Counted from the stretch's first letter, positions 1-27,545 are shown. The stretch is 64,000 nucleotides of DNA from Undaria pinnatifida (GCA_012845835.1 JABAKD010000030.1:7682805-7746804); one strand, 5' to 3'. The notes: generated from the sequence alone by a model not told the origin. Program-made: numbers and translations.

Positions 1-1400
1 CGCAAGGGGGCGGCGGTGTCGGACGTGGCGATGGAGGTGCGGGAAGTGGCGAAAGGAGGTGGTGGTGCTGACGGCATTGGAGACGAGGTGAACAAAAATC
101 AGCCAGATTGGAAGCATTGGCGCGGCAGGCGGCCGTGCTGCTTCCGATGGTACAAGCTACTCCAGAGCGCTTGAGTGGAGGGGATAACCCGGCACAAGAA
201 GTGATGCACAAGAAGTGATGCACAATAATGCGGGTGGCCAAGTGATAGGGCGTCGGCGGAGAACGTTTCGACTGTCGCAGAGAGACAAGCAGCTACTAGG
301 TAAACGTTTAGTGGCGGAACAAGCAGCAATCTCGGCGTCATTTCGCCTTGTCGCTTACCATGCCGGTGCTAATGAGGGAAGGGGGCAAGACAGACTTCAG
401 GGGTTGGTTGGTGATGATCTGGTGGTTATGGAGTCTGTGTTCAAGATTAGTAATTTTTGGTCATTTAGGCGTCAAGAGTTTTGAGTCAAGGCAGATCGAG
501 GCCGGGAAAGGGAGGCAAGAAAGAGGAAACGCTGCGGCTGCTGCTGCGAGCGTTCAGGACCAGTTCGAAGCATTGACACGTGGGATCGAGGTGGTGATAC
601 AGGAAGGAGAGGGGTGCGAGGAAATCAAAACACGTGCTACGTCGTTCGCGTAGCGTCTGTGATCTTGCGGGGTGAGATCTACGCGTACGTGGCTTTGTTC
701 TTCAAGGGATTGGCGCGGCGATGTCATTTCAGGTGTTAGACGCCATTACTGAGGATCTAGCAAAAACGACAAAATAAATCGGCGATTAAGCTGCAATGCT
801 CAAGGTATCTTTCCGAATGATTCTCCCCTAGTTGCTCAGTTTGGGTCGATTGCCGAGGTGGAATTGCCCGAATTCGCTTTGACTCGGCGAGCAATTAACA
901 TGTCAGGAATACACCCGCAAGTGGCATTGCTGTCGGCAGCGACGGGTGGAGAGGGGGGCAGTGGAAATCTGGGCAAACGAAATTTCGCGGTGGCAGTGAT
1001 CCACCAGCAACGGCAAGACGGGGAGTCGTCAGATCGAACGCAACAGATGAAGAATTTGGTGGAGTCAAGGTGTTCGCGCGGTACCTGTCTTTTCTGGTGG
1101 AAAAATCGATCGTGTGCGCGACAGGGGATTCGCGCCAATTCCAGCACGATGTTACGAGGCAAGGGGGAAGCGGAGGAATGAGTAGCGGAAGAGGCCGTTT
1201 TGGTGGGGGGGCTGGAAGAGGTGGGCAATGGAGGGGTTCTTTTGCGTCTAGAAATACATCCGAGGGCGAGGCGGTATTTGGACGTGGGGGAGGCTTTGCG
1301 CAATCTCATCAAGGAAGTGGAGGAGCTGGGGGAGGGGGACGATGAGGTCAAAGCGGAGGCGGAGGCCAAGCTTCCACCTAGGAAGGCGGGTTCCGTTTAA
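1..1400 (+). pseudogene. Decayed GC-rich coding remnant, family not recognised
   Basis: No single frame stays open, but successive overlapping plus-strand frames carry protein-like text. Around 540-650 there is a charged stretch containing EALTRGIEVVIQEGEG that ends at a TAG. Around 835-1180 another frame reads through a GIHPQVALLSAA segment. Near 1070-1345 a third frame encodes an Arg/Gly box, SGRGRFGGGAGRGGQWRG, of the kind seen in RNA-binding proteins. At 1200-1400 the frame shifts again into an acidic, coiled-coil-like segment, VEELGEGDDEVKAEAEAK, followed by a stop. This pattern fits an old coding sequence broken by several frameshifts and stops, possibly a retroelement gag-like ORF, since a mobile origin would suit the surroundings. 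I see no reverse transcriptase, zinc knuckle or protease motif, so the family is unknown. It runs off the left edge. It could also be an intron-containing gene whose splice sites I misjudge. Confidence 0.3.
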
Positions 1401-1611
1401 CCCCTTGAGAGCCCCCGAACCCCTTTCTTACTAAATCCAAGTAATTTTGTCCCCAAAACCGGGTTTCCAGTTGTAAGGGCTCAAGTACGGGGCCAACAAC
1501 GAAAAGTCGAGGAGATTGGTGTGGAAGCGTCGAAGATGGGGACCGAAGACGTGGACTATCGGCAATGTTGGCATGTCCAGGTCAATAGAGCATGCCGAAG
1601 TACCCCAGTCA

Positions 1612-1711
1612 AAGAGTGTTGAAGGTAAGAGTATGGTAGTGTGGTCGGATGTAGAGCAAAGGGTCAACATTCAACCGATAATTCCAAACAAATGAGGCAT
1701 TACAAACTGTA
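1612..1711 (+). repeat. Direct repeat R1, copy 1 (about 100 bp)
   Basis: This begins AAGAGTGTTGAAGGTAAG and matches, with scattered substitutions, the segment 450 bp downstream at 2061-2159; both contain GGATGTRGAGCAAAGGGT and a shared ATTCAACC core. Nothing coding is visible. The rest of 1401-2300 holds no recognisable gene, only this repeat pair and A/T runs near 2160-2190. Confidence 0.6.
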
Positions 1712-2060
1712 AGATTGAACATGATAAATCTGGGGTTGGTGGAGCCGGAATGAATATCAAGATATTTAGAAGGTACCTTTGATTGGGGGATACATACGAG
1801 TATGAGAGGGCGAGTTTCGTGAGGATGAGCTGCAATTAAGGAGAGAGACAAAAGACACGGCGGGTAGTAGACAAGCAAAGCATGTACAGCAGAGTACAGG
1901 AAATTGGTGGGTATCTCATCAGCAACTATTATAGTGTTGCTGTTGTAAGATTGGAGGCTGGAGGCGAAAAAAAATGAAGAATTTCCCTCACGCCCACCCT
2001 AGGGGGTTGAGTGAAAGTGACAGCCGGCAATTCGGTAGGAATATGAGGATTACATATGTT

Positions 2061-2159
2061 AAGAGTGTTGGAGGTTAGGGTGTAGCAGTGTAGTTGGATG
2101 TGGAGCAAAGGGTAAAGATTCAACCAACACTTCCAGATTCATGAAGCATAACAAATGTG
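2061..2159 (+). repeat. Direct repeat R1, copy 2
   Basis: Second copy of the 100-bp repeat, recognised by the shared order of AGAGTGTTG, GGATGTGGAGCAAAGGGT and a conserved 3' part. It is followed immediately by an A-run/T-run, so the pair may be ends of an old element. The function is unknown. Confidence 0.6.
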
Positions 2160-2299
2160 GGAAAAAAAAAATAATAATTTTTTTTTCAAAGATGAGTCGA
2201 CGGCTGATATTATACCTTCAAAATAATATGACACGTTGTTCGTAGACAACAAGTACACGTTATTTTGCACCTGTTTCTTCTGCTCATCTCAACAAAAAA

Positions 2300-2794
2300 A
2301 AACACACCCACCCGCAGCTCAGTAGCGCACCGCAGCGCTAGCTCAGCAGGGCAGCGCCGTGCGGTGCCGTGCGGTGCCGTGCCCTGCCTGCGGCGCGATA
2401 CAGTGCGGTGCCATGTCGTGCTGCGTGCTGTGCGGTACTTAGTATTTCGTACATGTCAGCTCTCATACGACGAAGTATCATAAAGCAGTACCGAGGTACA
2501 CCACACCAGGCTGTGCGTAATACATTGTTGAATCACGTTCCATGCTTCCAGCTCAGCTCAGCTCAGCTATAGCTCAGCAACGCTCAGCGCAACGCGTGGC
2601 GGTGCCGTGCGGTGCCGTGCCTTGCCCTCCGATGCGGTGCGGCGCCCTGCCCTGCCGTGCGGTGTGGTACTGTGCGGTGCTGTGCCGTGCTGTACCGTGC
2701 TGCGTGCTGTGCTGTACTTAGTATTTCGTACATGAAGCTCTCATTCGACGAAGTATCATCCAGCAGTACCGAGGTGCACCACAGCAGGTTTGTA
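2300..2794 (+). repeat. GTGCGGTGCC minisatellite inside a tandem repeat of about 280 bp
   Basis: Two tandem copies are visible. Each has a run of GTGCC/GTGCGGTGCC variants, then a conserved block TACTTAGTATTTCGTACATG (at 2438 and 2717), then GACGAAGTATCAT and a GCAGTACCGAGGT segment. The next unit opens with ACATTGTTGAATCAC and a CAGCTCAGCTCAG run (2522-2582), and this opening recurs at 3604-3666 beyond an inserted element. No coding potential is supported; the open frames here are Cys/Val/Ala-rich products of the repeat. Confidence 0.75.
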
Positions 2795-3592
2795 CCAGGG
2801 CGTAAAATAGGTGGTAAAATATTGTGTGGCGCACCTTTTAGTCGTAATCCGTTTCCTTTCACCACGTACCGAAGGCATGGTGCGGCTCGCCGCACCCCGC
2901 TTTTCCTGTGCCGCACTTTTTTCAAAAAAAAATGTGCGGGTCCTTTTTTCGCCGTAGGCGAAAAACATTGGGTCTGTTTTGCCGCAGGCAAAAAAAAGAG
3001 AGGCTTTTTTGTTGTTTATATCGTCTTTTAGATGCTTTGTTTGGGTCTGGTTCCTCTTTAGGCAGAAGAGACTTTACTTGCTTCGATAATTCGATTGAGA
3101 CTGTTGACGCTTTCCTCTGCGTGAGGACGAAACAGGGATCACCCAGCTTGAAAAGGAAGAGGAACTTCCCAACTGGTGCAAAATATGAGTAATCGCTGGC
3201 AACCCCGGGATCATAGTGCACCGTGAATAGTAAAAACCCTGTGTCCCCAAAAAAGTGTCAGTGAGCAGAGTGAGCCCACAGGGACAAGCACATCAGGTTG
3301 AGGACCTGTTCAATAGGCAAACCAGGCCGGGGACACTGCCGTGGACTTTGGCGCCTATACAAGCACCTCGCATCTGCTCACAATGTCTGATGTTTTGTCC
3401 TTGCTTGTTAGCGAAATGCACAGCATTCTAAGGCAGCCGGTACGACGTATGCGAGAGAATAAACCGAGAGGGTCAGATGCACATTTTGAGCATATTGATG
3501 CATACATGGTAGAATGAAACGGCCTCCGGCGGCCCTCCGGGGGGGGCTGCCGGGGGCCGCACCACGAGCCAGACGCCAATTTTACGCCCTGG
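2795..3592. mobile_element. 798-bp inverted-repeat DNA transposon-like insertion with target duplication
   Basis: The ends are perfect inverted repeats, CCAGGGCGTAAAAT on the left and ATTTTACGCCCTGG on the right. Both outer flanks carry TTTGTA (2789-2794 and 3593-3598), a candidate 6-bp target-site duplication. The tandem repeat it sits in preserves an empty site: the first repeat copy reads from the CACCACACCAGG region directly into CGTAATACATTGTTG (about 2500-2530), and the flanks of this element join the same two sequences. Inside are several short stems and a 44-codon ORF (3383-3517, MSDVLSLLVSEMHSIL at its start) that reads like protein but is not recognised. No transposase catalytic motif is visible, so it is probably a non-autonomous derivative. 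The superfamily cannot be assigned from the 6-bp duplication alone. Confidence 0.75.
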
Positions 3593-3598
3593 TTTGTA

Positions 3599-3740
3599 CG
3601 TACTACATTGTTGAATCACATTAAATGCTCCCAGCTCAGCTCAGCTCAACTCAGCTATAGCTCAGCAGCGCGCAGCGCAGCGCCGTGCGTTGCCGTGCCG
3701 CCGTGCCTTGCTCTGGGATGAGGTGCTGTGCCGCTCTGTG
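3599..3740 (+). repeat. Third tandem-repeat segment, right of the inserted element
   Basis: Continues the interrupted 280-bp repeat: an ACATTGTTGAATCAC block, the CAGCTCAGCTCAG run and another GCCGTGC minisatellite. Between 3741 and 4450 I see no gene, only homopolymer runs and one arm of a weak inverted repeat near 4125-4165. Confidence 0.65.
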
Positions 3741-4124
3741 CTTTCTTTCGAACACACAACAGGGATCATGCGAAGTACCAGTACCGGTATGTACGTTATA
3801 CTCGTCTCTTTGCATTCTTGATTGATTATCCCCCCTCTCGGCCCTCTTCGTGTCTCCCCCCCCCGCAAATTACACCCTTACTGCCGATCAGAACGTGACA
3901 TCGCCAACAAGCACACAGCACAGCCCAAGGCAATCAGCGCTGCACAAGTAGCTCTTGGCATTATCAAATTGCTAGTTGTACCAAATCATGGGCCTCTTCT
4001 TTCTGCCCCTTCACATTTTTTAGTTAAAATCTTAATCTTCCTTGCGCAAGCGTCGCGGGCGGCGTCAGTCGCCCGCGGAGCGGAGCTCTTGTACAGGAGT
4101 ACAACAACTTTTTTTTTCTTCATC

Positions 4125-4165
4125 CCTTTTATAGGGCCCGTCCAAATGAGGAAAAAAAACGAACA
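4125..4165. repeat. Arm of a distant inverted repeat (partner 5540-5580)
   Basis: The stretch containing ATAGGGCCCGTCCAA followed by an A-rich run is found in reverse complement near 5540-5580 (TTGGACGGGCCCTTTATAG after a T-rich run). This could be the inverted ends of a larger degenerate element enclosing the microsatellite and a SINE, or two independent copies of a small element. Confidence 0.4.
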
Positions 4166-4450
4166 AAAAAAAAACAACGAAAAGCGGAATTAAAGAACAG
4201 CCGAGTTTCATTGATCAGATAGCAGAAGCTAGCAGTAGAGATCCCGATAAACGGGTTTTGCTTTTTCGTTTTTTCTATACCAAAAACCATGTTTTCAAAA
4301 GAAAACGAAATGGGGTAGAAAAAAAACGCAATATGGGATAAACAGCGCGAATAGAAACATAGGGTGACCGGTTCGCAGGCGCACGGTGGGTGGGGTAGTG
4401 CGTGAGGCTGCCACGGTGCTTGTCCGCCGTCGAAGCCAGCATACATGGTA

Positions 4451-4610
4451 GGGTGGTGGTGGTGGTTGTGGTGGTGGTGGTGGTGGTGGTGGTGGTGGTG
4501 GTGGTTGTGGTTGCTGTGGTTGTTGTTGTGGTTGTTGTGTTGTTGTTGTGGTTGTTGTTGTGGTTGTTGTTGTGGTGTTGTTGTGGTTGTTGTTGTGGTT
4601 GTTGTTGTGG

Positions 4611-4642
<32 letters not shown>
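4451..4642 (+). repeat. GTG/GTT trinucleotide microsatellite
   Basis: An almost pure run of GTG, GTT and GTGGTT units about 190 bp long. All six frames stay open and give poly-Val, poly-Trp/Cys, poly-Thr, poly-His or poly-Asn text, which explains the long ORFs here. None shows a gene context, so it is treated as a microsatellite. Confidence 0.95.
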
Positions 4643-4655
4643 CTCACATTAATCT

Positions 4656-4790
4656 AATCAAGTCCGTGGTCACAGGACAGGCTCCAGTCACTCTGGAGCT
4701 GAGGAATACCCCAAGGAAAAAACACAAACTAAAGGTGGCACACGCATATATCACACGCACTTCATGCCTCCGCCAGAAACATATGAAAAG
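4656..4790 (+). repeat. Dispersed repeat R2, copy 1
   Basis: Starts AATCAAGTCCGTGGTCAC and contains the small stem GCTCCAGTCACTCTGGAGC. It is nearly identical to 7024-7165, including the GAGGAATACCCCA and GCACGCATATATCACA blocks. It lies directly after the microsatellite. Likely a fragment of a short mobile element; no coding content. Confidence 0.75.
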
Positions 4791-5022
4791 CGAAATCAGG
4801 TATGACCAAGGGGTTTTCTACATGCAAGAAACCAGAGGGTCAGGACGTGGCTGTGGCGATATCTTTTTCGATGAGGGCGCCACCCAGTAATCCAACGGCT
4901 GCCGACAAACAACCATGACCAAAACATAACTTACAGAGCACTCACGGGGGAGTGGGTTGGACCACGAGCACCGCCTACTCTCAGGGGTGTTTCCGGTGTG
5001 CGAGTTGGGTGTGTTCAAAGCC

Positions 5023-5332
5023 GGTCGCCCCGGTGGCGTATCAGGTTATCCTCGAGCCTGGTATAGGTCAGTTTCGCGAGTTCGAGCCCCGCCGAGTGCA
5101 AACTCGTATAAATTCGTTGGGACTTTCTCCTGTGCACAAATTAACTTGCGGAAAGCGCGAGAGCGTGAGTTAGCAACACTCGATGAAAAATCGACGAGCA
5201 GTGGGATTGCTGAACCTTATGCGCGATAAAAATTGAAGGCAAGAACCGGGGGGAAGAAGGGACGACACCTGTGACCACGGCTTGTCCAGAAACTGGAACG
5301 TAGAAGTGTGCGAAAAAAAGAAAAAAAAAAAA
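5023..5332 (+). mobile_element. tRNA-derived SINE, copy 1
   Basis: About 310 bp opening GGTCGCCCCGGTGGCGTA. An internal pol III A box-like element (TGGCGTATCAGG, 5034-5045) and a B box-like element (GAGTTCGAGCC, 5078-5088) sit at tRNA-like spacing. The body contains TGACTTGCGGAAAGCGCGAG-type sequence and ends with GTGACCACGGCTTGTCC and an A-rich tail. Two other full copies (12539-12846 minus, 13747-14051 plus) and one worn copy (36028-36170 minus) establish the family. It moves only with enzymes supplied by a LINE. Confidence 0.88.
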
Positions 5333-6375
5333 GCTGCGTCGTTGGGTGCATTTGTTGCAGGTTGGGTGCATGCGCCGCGAATCGGTGCGCTGTGGCGGTT
5401 GAATTGTTCTGTCAAGTTGCACCGCCAGTTTTGGCGTGGAAGATAATTTTTTTTCATTTTTCTTCCATTTTTTTTCATGTCGTTGGAATGGGCATGCTTT
5501 TTATCATCAAGGAAAGAAAGGATCTTCCCTTTTTCATTTTCTTTTCGTTTTTTTTCGTAAACTTGGACGGGCCCTTTATAGAACATGCTTTTTCCATTAA
5601 AAAACGAAAAGATGTTCCCTTTGTCAATTTCTTTTCGTTTTTATTTTTCGTGAGTAAATTTTATCCTCGCGCTGCTCTCGCGCGCCCTCCCAGTAGTACT
5701 GAGTAACTCAAATCCGGGGTCACATAGCGGGCCTTCCTCCCCCCTCCCCACTACGGTACGTGCCTTCATTTTTATTGCGATAAGACTTCAGCATGTTTTT
5801 CCCTCGTCGACTCTCGTCGAATTGTGCCGTCGTGTATATATCGTACAACAAGCAGTACTTGCTCCTATACCAGGTAGTACTTACCCGGTACCTGTTAATA
5901 TTACGTACGATGAATTTTTCGTTGGGTCTCGTTTGCGGGTAGGGGGGGGATCGTCGACCACCACAACAACAGGTGTTATTTGCTCTCTACTGGTATTCTT
6001 GCAGTCGCTCGTACTGGTAGTCAGTGCCATGTGTCATGTATCTATAGCAGAAAGTACCAGGTATCACGCTCTGTCCTAGCGGTGGCAGCAGCAGCGGTGT
6101 ACTCGTGTACAGTCGGTATACTACTGCAGCAGCAGCGCTCTTACGTCACTGAAATGGGACAGCAGTACGTACACAGCAGCAGTATAATACCAGGTATGTA
6201 CGATGCATGTTGAAATGATTTCATCGCAAGATGCAATCCAACTGCTGTTGCAGACCGATGCTCGCTTCGTTGTCCATATCGTACACGTATTACCAGGTTA
6301 TCGATATGTATCTACGAACCTGAGTATATCAGCATGCACAGGAGGAGCAGAATCATGAATGTACATATTTTGTAA
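5333..6375. other. No gene seen; A/T-rich runs then GTAC-rich sequence
   Basis: 5340-5660 consists of T-rich and A-rich segments with two related pieces containing CATGCTTTTT. 5700-6360 is unusually rich in GTAC and CAG, with several TACCAGGTA-like motifs (near 5870, 6053, 6190 and 6292). No frame looks like protein and no RNA gene is recognised. Confidence 0.5.
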
Positions 6376-6429
6376 CTAGTTTTCAAGGACGTCAGCCGTG
6401 AGTTTGACGAATTTCAGGTCAATACTCAT
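6376..6429 (-). other. Micro-ORF cassette, LTAD subfamily
   Basis: A minus-strand ORF of 17 codons, MSIDLKFVKLTADVLEN, followed by TAG. It is preceded by a conserved leader that would read QLAK in frame (here the leader is CAGCTTGCTAAG). The same peptide recurs with one charge change (K to E) and one synonymous change at 27482-27535. It is one of eight copies in this window. Whether it is translated or is the end of a mobile element is unknown. Confidence 0.6.
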
Positions 6430-7023
6430 CTTAGCAAGCTGCGTTGTTGGTACTCGTAGTATACTATATGAGTTAGATTTGACTGGGAGGTGTATTATTT
6501 TTTGTCCACTATAATGGTAAGTATTGGTATTGCACGCGCGAATCCAAGGGGGCTGGTCCAAGGGCCCACGTCTTCTTCAGGGTACAGCTGAGCTGGTACG
6601 CAAAGGGTTGTTACCTACTTGTTGATGTTCGCATCGTCGGTTTTGCGTAATCTAAATATGATACCCCTCCCTCCTCCTGTATTTTCGTATAATTTCATGT
6701 TATTTTGGTCATACAATGCTCCGCCCCTACGGGTACATAAACAGGATAAGCTGGACAACATGAGGGGCCCCACGCTTCGTCTCAGCGCTTCATGCGGCTG
6801 CAGCAGTTTGCACGCATTATGCATAGTCTATATACACTACCCGACATGATGCATGGTCACTCAGCATGGTACGCAAACGGCACAAAGACGTGGCAGGAGC
6901 TGAAGCAGCACGATATAGGATTATACCTCGGGTACATTGTAGGTGGTAGATCAATATCGAAACACCAAAAACTACCCTTTGTATTCGTACGCGTTGTCAT
7001 CATTGTTCTGCAGTAACTTCCAT

Positions 7024-7165
7024 AATCAAGTCCGTGGTCACGGGACAGGCTCCAGTCACTCTGGAGCTGAGGAATACCCCAGGAAAAAACACAAGCAAAC
7101 CAAAGGTGGTGCACGCATATATCACAGCTGACGCAACTCATGCCTCAGCGAGAAACATAAAAAAC
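7024..7165 (+). repeat. Dispersed repeat R2, copy 2
   Basis: Second copy of the 135-bp repeat seen at 4656. It carries a small insertion (AGCAAACC) relative to copy 1. It is followed within 35 bp by a micro-ORF cassette, which copy 1 lacks, so the two are not parts of one obligate element. Confidence 0.75.
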
Positions 7166-7197
7166 CACAAGTACATTACAAGTATTAATACCAACAA

Positions 7198-7275
7198 CGC
7201 AGCTTGCAAAGATGAGTATTAAATCGAAATTCGTCTCACGGCTGACGTCCTTGAAATATTTTTACAAAAAGTGAA
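7198..7275 (+). other. Micro-ORF cassette, LTAD subfamily, broken
   Basis: The leader GCAGCTTGCAAAG and ATGAGTATT are intact, but a short deletion in the codons before CTCACGGCTGACGTCC shifts the frame, so this copy does not make the LTADV peptide. It is followed by the shared AAATATTTTTA tail. 7284-7867 holds no recognised gene; a pure CAG run lies near 7736-7756. Confidence 0.55.
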
Positions 7276-7867
7276 ATCGGGAGTCAGCCTACGGTGTGCC
7301 AGGTCCATACTGGTGCATACGTCCCACTACTAGCGCCTGGAAAACGCACTATACTCGCTTGCCACCCAGTGTTGTATAAATACCTGTCCGATACCGTCCG
7401 TCTTCGGGGCGAGCAAGCTAGACGAGCCAGAAGCGCCCGCAGAGAGGGGTTAAAGCAAGGTACGTATTGAAAAAGGAGGCACGTCATTGCGGACAATCGA
7501 GGGCACGAGGTGGGCTCACGGGGTCTGTCCATCTATCGCCTGGTCCAAAGGATCGAAGCGCCTCCACGTATCTCACATACGAGACACGAGGAACAAAAAA
7601 CAATGTACGTAGAGCCTGATAAATAAGGGAAGCATCTGTAGAAACAAAGCAGTAATTAAACTACAAGGAGGTTTAACACTATCAATTAGATTAATAGAAG
7701 GGGCAGCACAGCAAGCGACAGCATAGCAGCAACAGCGCAGCAGCAGCAGCAGCAGCAAGCAGTAGAGCGTCTGCCCATGTCGGAATTGCCACCGGGTTCT
7801 CTCGCTCGTGCAAACAAAAACGCCACATCATTGACACTCGTGCATACGCAGATCATACATATCATAC

Positions 7868-8003
7868 CTGGCGGGTGAGCTGTCCTCCCTCTGCGTGAAG
7901 GTACGACAGGATGTTGTCGTCCGGAGAGAAGGAGAGCGAGATCGGTGACGCCGTGCCCGGCAGGGGGAAGCGCGCGACATCCTCCGGGTTCATCTTCCCG
8001 ACC
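7868..8003 (-). pseudogene. Exon of a dipeptidyl-peptidase-IV-like S9 peptidase, with a one-base frameshift
   Basis: Read on the minus strand, the exon encodes RFPLPGTASPISLSFSPDD, then NILSYLHAEGGQLTRQ, and ends at a consensus donor (CAG then GTATGA). The P-G-x-x-x-P then S-F-S-P-D-D-x-x-x-(S/T)-Y-L then L-x-R-Q order is the first beta-propeller segment of DPP4-type prolyl oligopeptidases (family S9), serine exopeptidases releasing X-Pro dipeptides. A TTTGTAG acceptor lies just upstream, at 8004. An ATG at 7994-7992 opens MNPE, and removing one base near 7979-7982 would join it to an (E)DVARFPLPG sequence; as given, the frames do not join. That suggests a sequencing error, a pseudogene, or an acceptor I have misplaced. 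No propeller or catalytic (GxSYGG) exon is recognised in the 7.8 kb to the left, so the rest is lost, highly intron-separated, or outside the window. Confidence 0.6.
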
Positions 8004-8556
8004 TACAAACTAACCCACGTCTGGGCCTTGTCGTGCTAATTATGGTGATGAAACCCCCTCTCGAGGGGAAAGCTTTCGACACAAGCCCTTGGTTGCGCAC
8101 ACAGCAGAAGCGTCTCCCGCTTGATCTCCCACCGATTCTTGCTTGTGCCACCGCACAAGAAAGAAAAAGAACGAAGAGGGGGGAAAAACAAAAACAAAAA
8201 AAGCAGTAATAGCAGCAGGGAACAAAAACGATCGCCTCACTGCAAAAGCGACCTGGTGCCTCCAATTTTGCACTGAAAGCACTTGCTGCCGTGTGCCGCT
8301 TCTCGCAGGCCCGAACAAGATTCGGGCGAGGCTCTCTTTCTGTCTCGGCTTGCTGATTCCTGATTTCTGGTTCGTGGAAAAAATCGGTGCGTCGGGAAAA
8401 AAAATTACAAAATTTACGAAAATATTACCCGTATAGAACATGCCCCATTTCCTTATGAAACCCGGGAGGGGATTTCTTGGGCGATCGGGGTTCCTTCCCC
8501 GTCACCCTCTCCTGCGGCCACCCGTGTTCGTTCTATCCTCACTTCTCCCACCTACT
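8004..8556. promoter_or_regulatory. Head-to-head intergenic region, candidate shared promoter
   Basis: About 550 bp separate the minus-strand peptidase exon from the NACA start codon. The stretch is A-rich in the middle and becomes pyrimidine-rich just before the NACA ATG (TTCTATCCTCACTTCTCCCA). No TATA box stands out. The open frames here are low-complexity. A bidirectional promoter is an inference from gene layout only. Confidence 0.35.
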
Positions 8557-25715
<17,159 letters not shown>

Positions 25716-27481
25716 AGAGACACAGAGTCAAACAGGGAGAGGGGGAGGGGCGGGGCAGGGGAGGCATTTGGAAATTGGATGGGGGGGGGGTAGGGTGTTG
25801 CTTTCGGCATGGGCGGTATTTTTACTACCGTCATTTGGATTTCTCCGTGTGTCGCCGTTTTCAGTGGTGCAGAAGGAGAAAGCGGATGGACCCCCCCGCT
25901 TTCTTTTTGAATAATGAAAGCGCCCTTTGAAAAAAGACCTTCCTTTTTTAAAAAAGGAAACGCCCTGTTGAAATGGAAAGCCCTTCCACCCCCCCCCCCC
26001 CCCCCCCCCTCCCCGTAAGTTTTCTGTTTCGTACCTTTTGAAGGGACCAATCTACTTTCTGGCTATATTCACGCCCACACCCCGAGAGCGAACACACAAA
26101 ATTACCTCCCCCCTCGCCCCCTCTGAATGCCGCATGTTTTTTTTTTAATGGCCAACGAACGAAGGCGTGGTGACGCGTTGCTGTCCGAAAGCCTGACGTC
26201 ACCCTCTACACTCAGCCTCGCTACTTTTCTATAGCATTCACTCGATCTCCATATCCCGCCGCCTATGACAGGCTGTCACCTCGACAAGCCCCCATCACGA
26301 CAGCCTGTTCTGCTTTGCCCAGTCCCCCAAGCTTGACCCCTGACCCATCTTGGAAGCCGGGTGTTGGCTGCGCCTTCTGTTCGGGCGCGTGCTGGTGGGG
26401 GGTGCTGATTGTGCTGCTGCTTGTTCCCGCCCGTTCGCAATCGAGTCCAGTCCGTCCGCCCTGTCGTCAACCCCTTCAACGCTGCAAACGATAGCCAACT
26501 CTAATTACAACCAGTTTTTCCCCGAAACGTGGGCTCTGTTCTCGAGAAGTTTAAACCCCTTTTATGTTACTTGATTCTATATTAACTCCAAGTGGGTTGT
26601 TTCCAAAAACGGAGGTGCAGTAGTACTAAAAGTTAAGTTGGTTTTACTCAGACATCCACCCACCCATCCACCGTGGTGTGTTGTGTGGCGGGACGTTGAG
26701 GAGAGTGGAAGGTAATGAGGGAGAAATGTGTTATTCCCGCTTGGCATAAACAACAGCAAGAAAAACAGCACGAAGCTAGGCACCCAATATCTGACAGAAC
26801 ATCGTAGTAAGTACTGGTACAACCTTCTAATAGGTTCAAAACCTTAAAAAGAAAGTGGAGCTCGTTCAAAATCAATCAGGCAAAGACAAGATCCGGAACA
26901 CCAGTCAAAAACACCAAACATCACGGTGTTTTCTGTCATTTTTGCCTTACTTCGGGTTGATGTTTATTTGTCGCTGCTGTTGCAGCTTGCAGGCAATGGA
27001 TCGAGTGCTACGGCGGCAGCAACAGCACGACAATCCTAAATGTTGCGTGTGATGTCAATAATTCTCCAGTTTAATTAAGTTATCTAAAGGTCCAAATAAA
27101 TGTGTCCTGACATACTGTCATCAATACATGAATACTACTACTATAGTATTCATGATACCTAATACAGTGCGTTCTACAACGTAAACAGATTACTTTATTT
27201 ACCTTACAAAAATGGATTCTGAAGGTTGTGCTACCGACGGGTGCAGGGATGCCGCTTCAAATCCGTCTAATGTGCAAAAATGAAGTTTGTATAGGACAAC
27301 TGAAGCATGACTGCAGAGAAGGACCACATATCGTTATTTTGTACGTACAGACAGTAATCTTCTATCATTTTCCAGCTCTATGCACTCTACCTCCCTCCTA
27401 TAGTAGGGACTCGCGTCATACATATTATCGATACGACAATAGGCTCACCACGCAGCAGTATAAATAACGCAGCTTGCAAAG
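25716..27481. other. Downstream of NACA: no firm gene
   Basis: Poly-C run at 25987-26010. A minus-strand frame at 26295-26498 ends in text such as KMGQGSSLGDWAKQNRLS and is preceded by an acceptor-like TTTGCAG (at about 26487); it could be the last exon of a convergent gene, but no partner exon is found. A perfect 11-bp hairpin (CATGAATACTA) lies at 27127-27154. Nothing else. Confidence 0.4.
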
Positions 27482-27535
27482 ATGAGTATTGACCTGGAAT
27501 TCGTCAAACTCACGGCTGACGTCCTTGAAAATTAG
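27482..27535 (+). other. Micro-ORF cassette, LTAD subfamily
   Basis: MSIDLEFVKLTADVLEN then TAG, with the CAGCTTGCAAAG leader. It is followed after 10 bp by a copy of the MSFD element, so two subfamilies lie in tandem here. Confidence 0.65.
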
Positions 27536-27545
27536 TTATAAAATA

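Noticed and set aside
4402-4890. Long frames of poly-Val, poly-Cys, poly-Thr and poly-His
   Set aside because: Caused by the GTG/GTT microsatellite, and open in several frames on both strands.
26295-26498. Possible terminal exon of a convergent minus-strand gene
   Set aside because: An acceptor-like site and tidy C-terminus exist, but no other exon or domain supports it; mentioned only within the region note.
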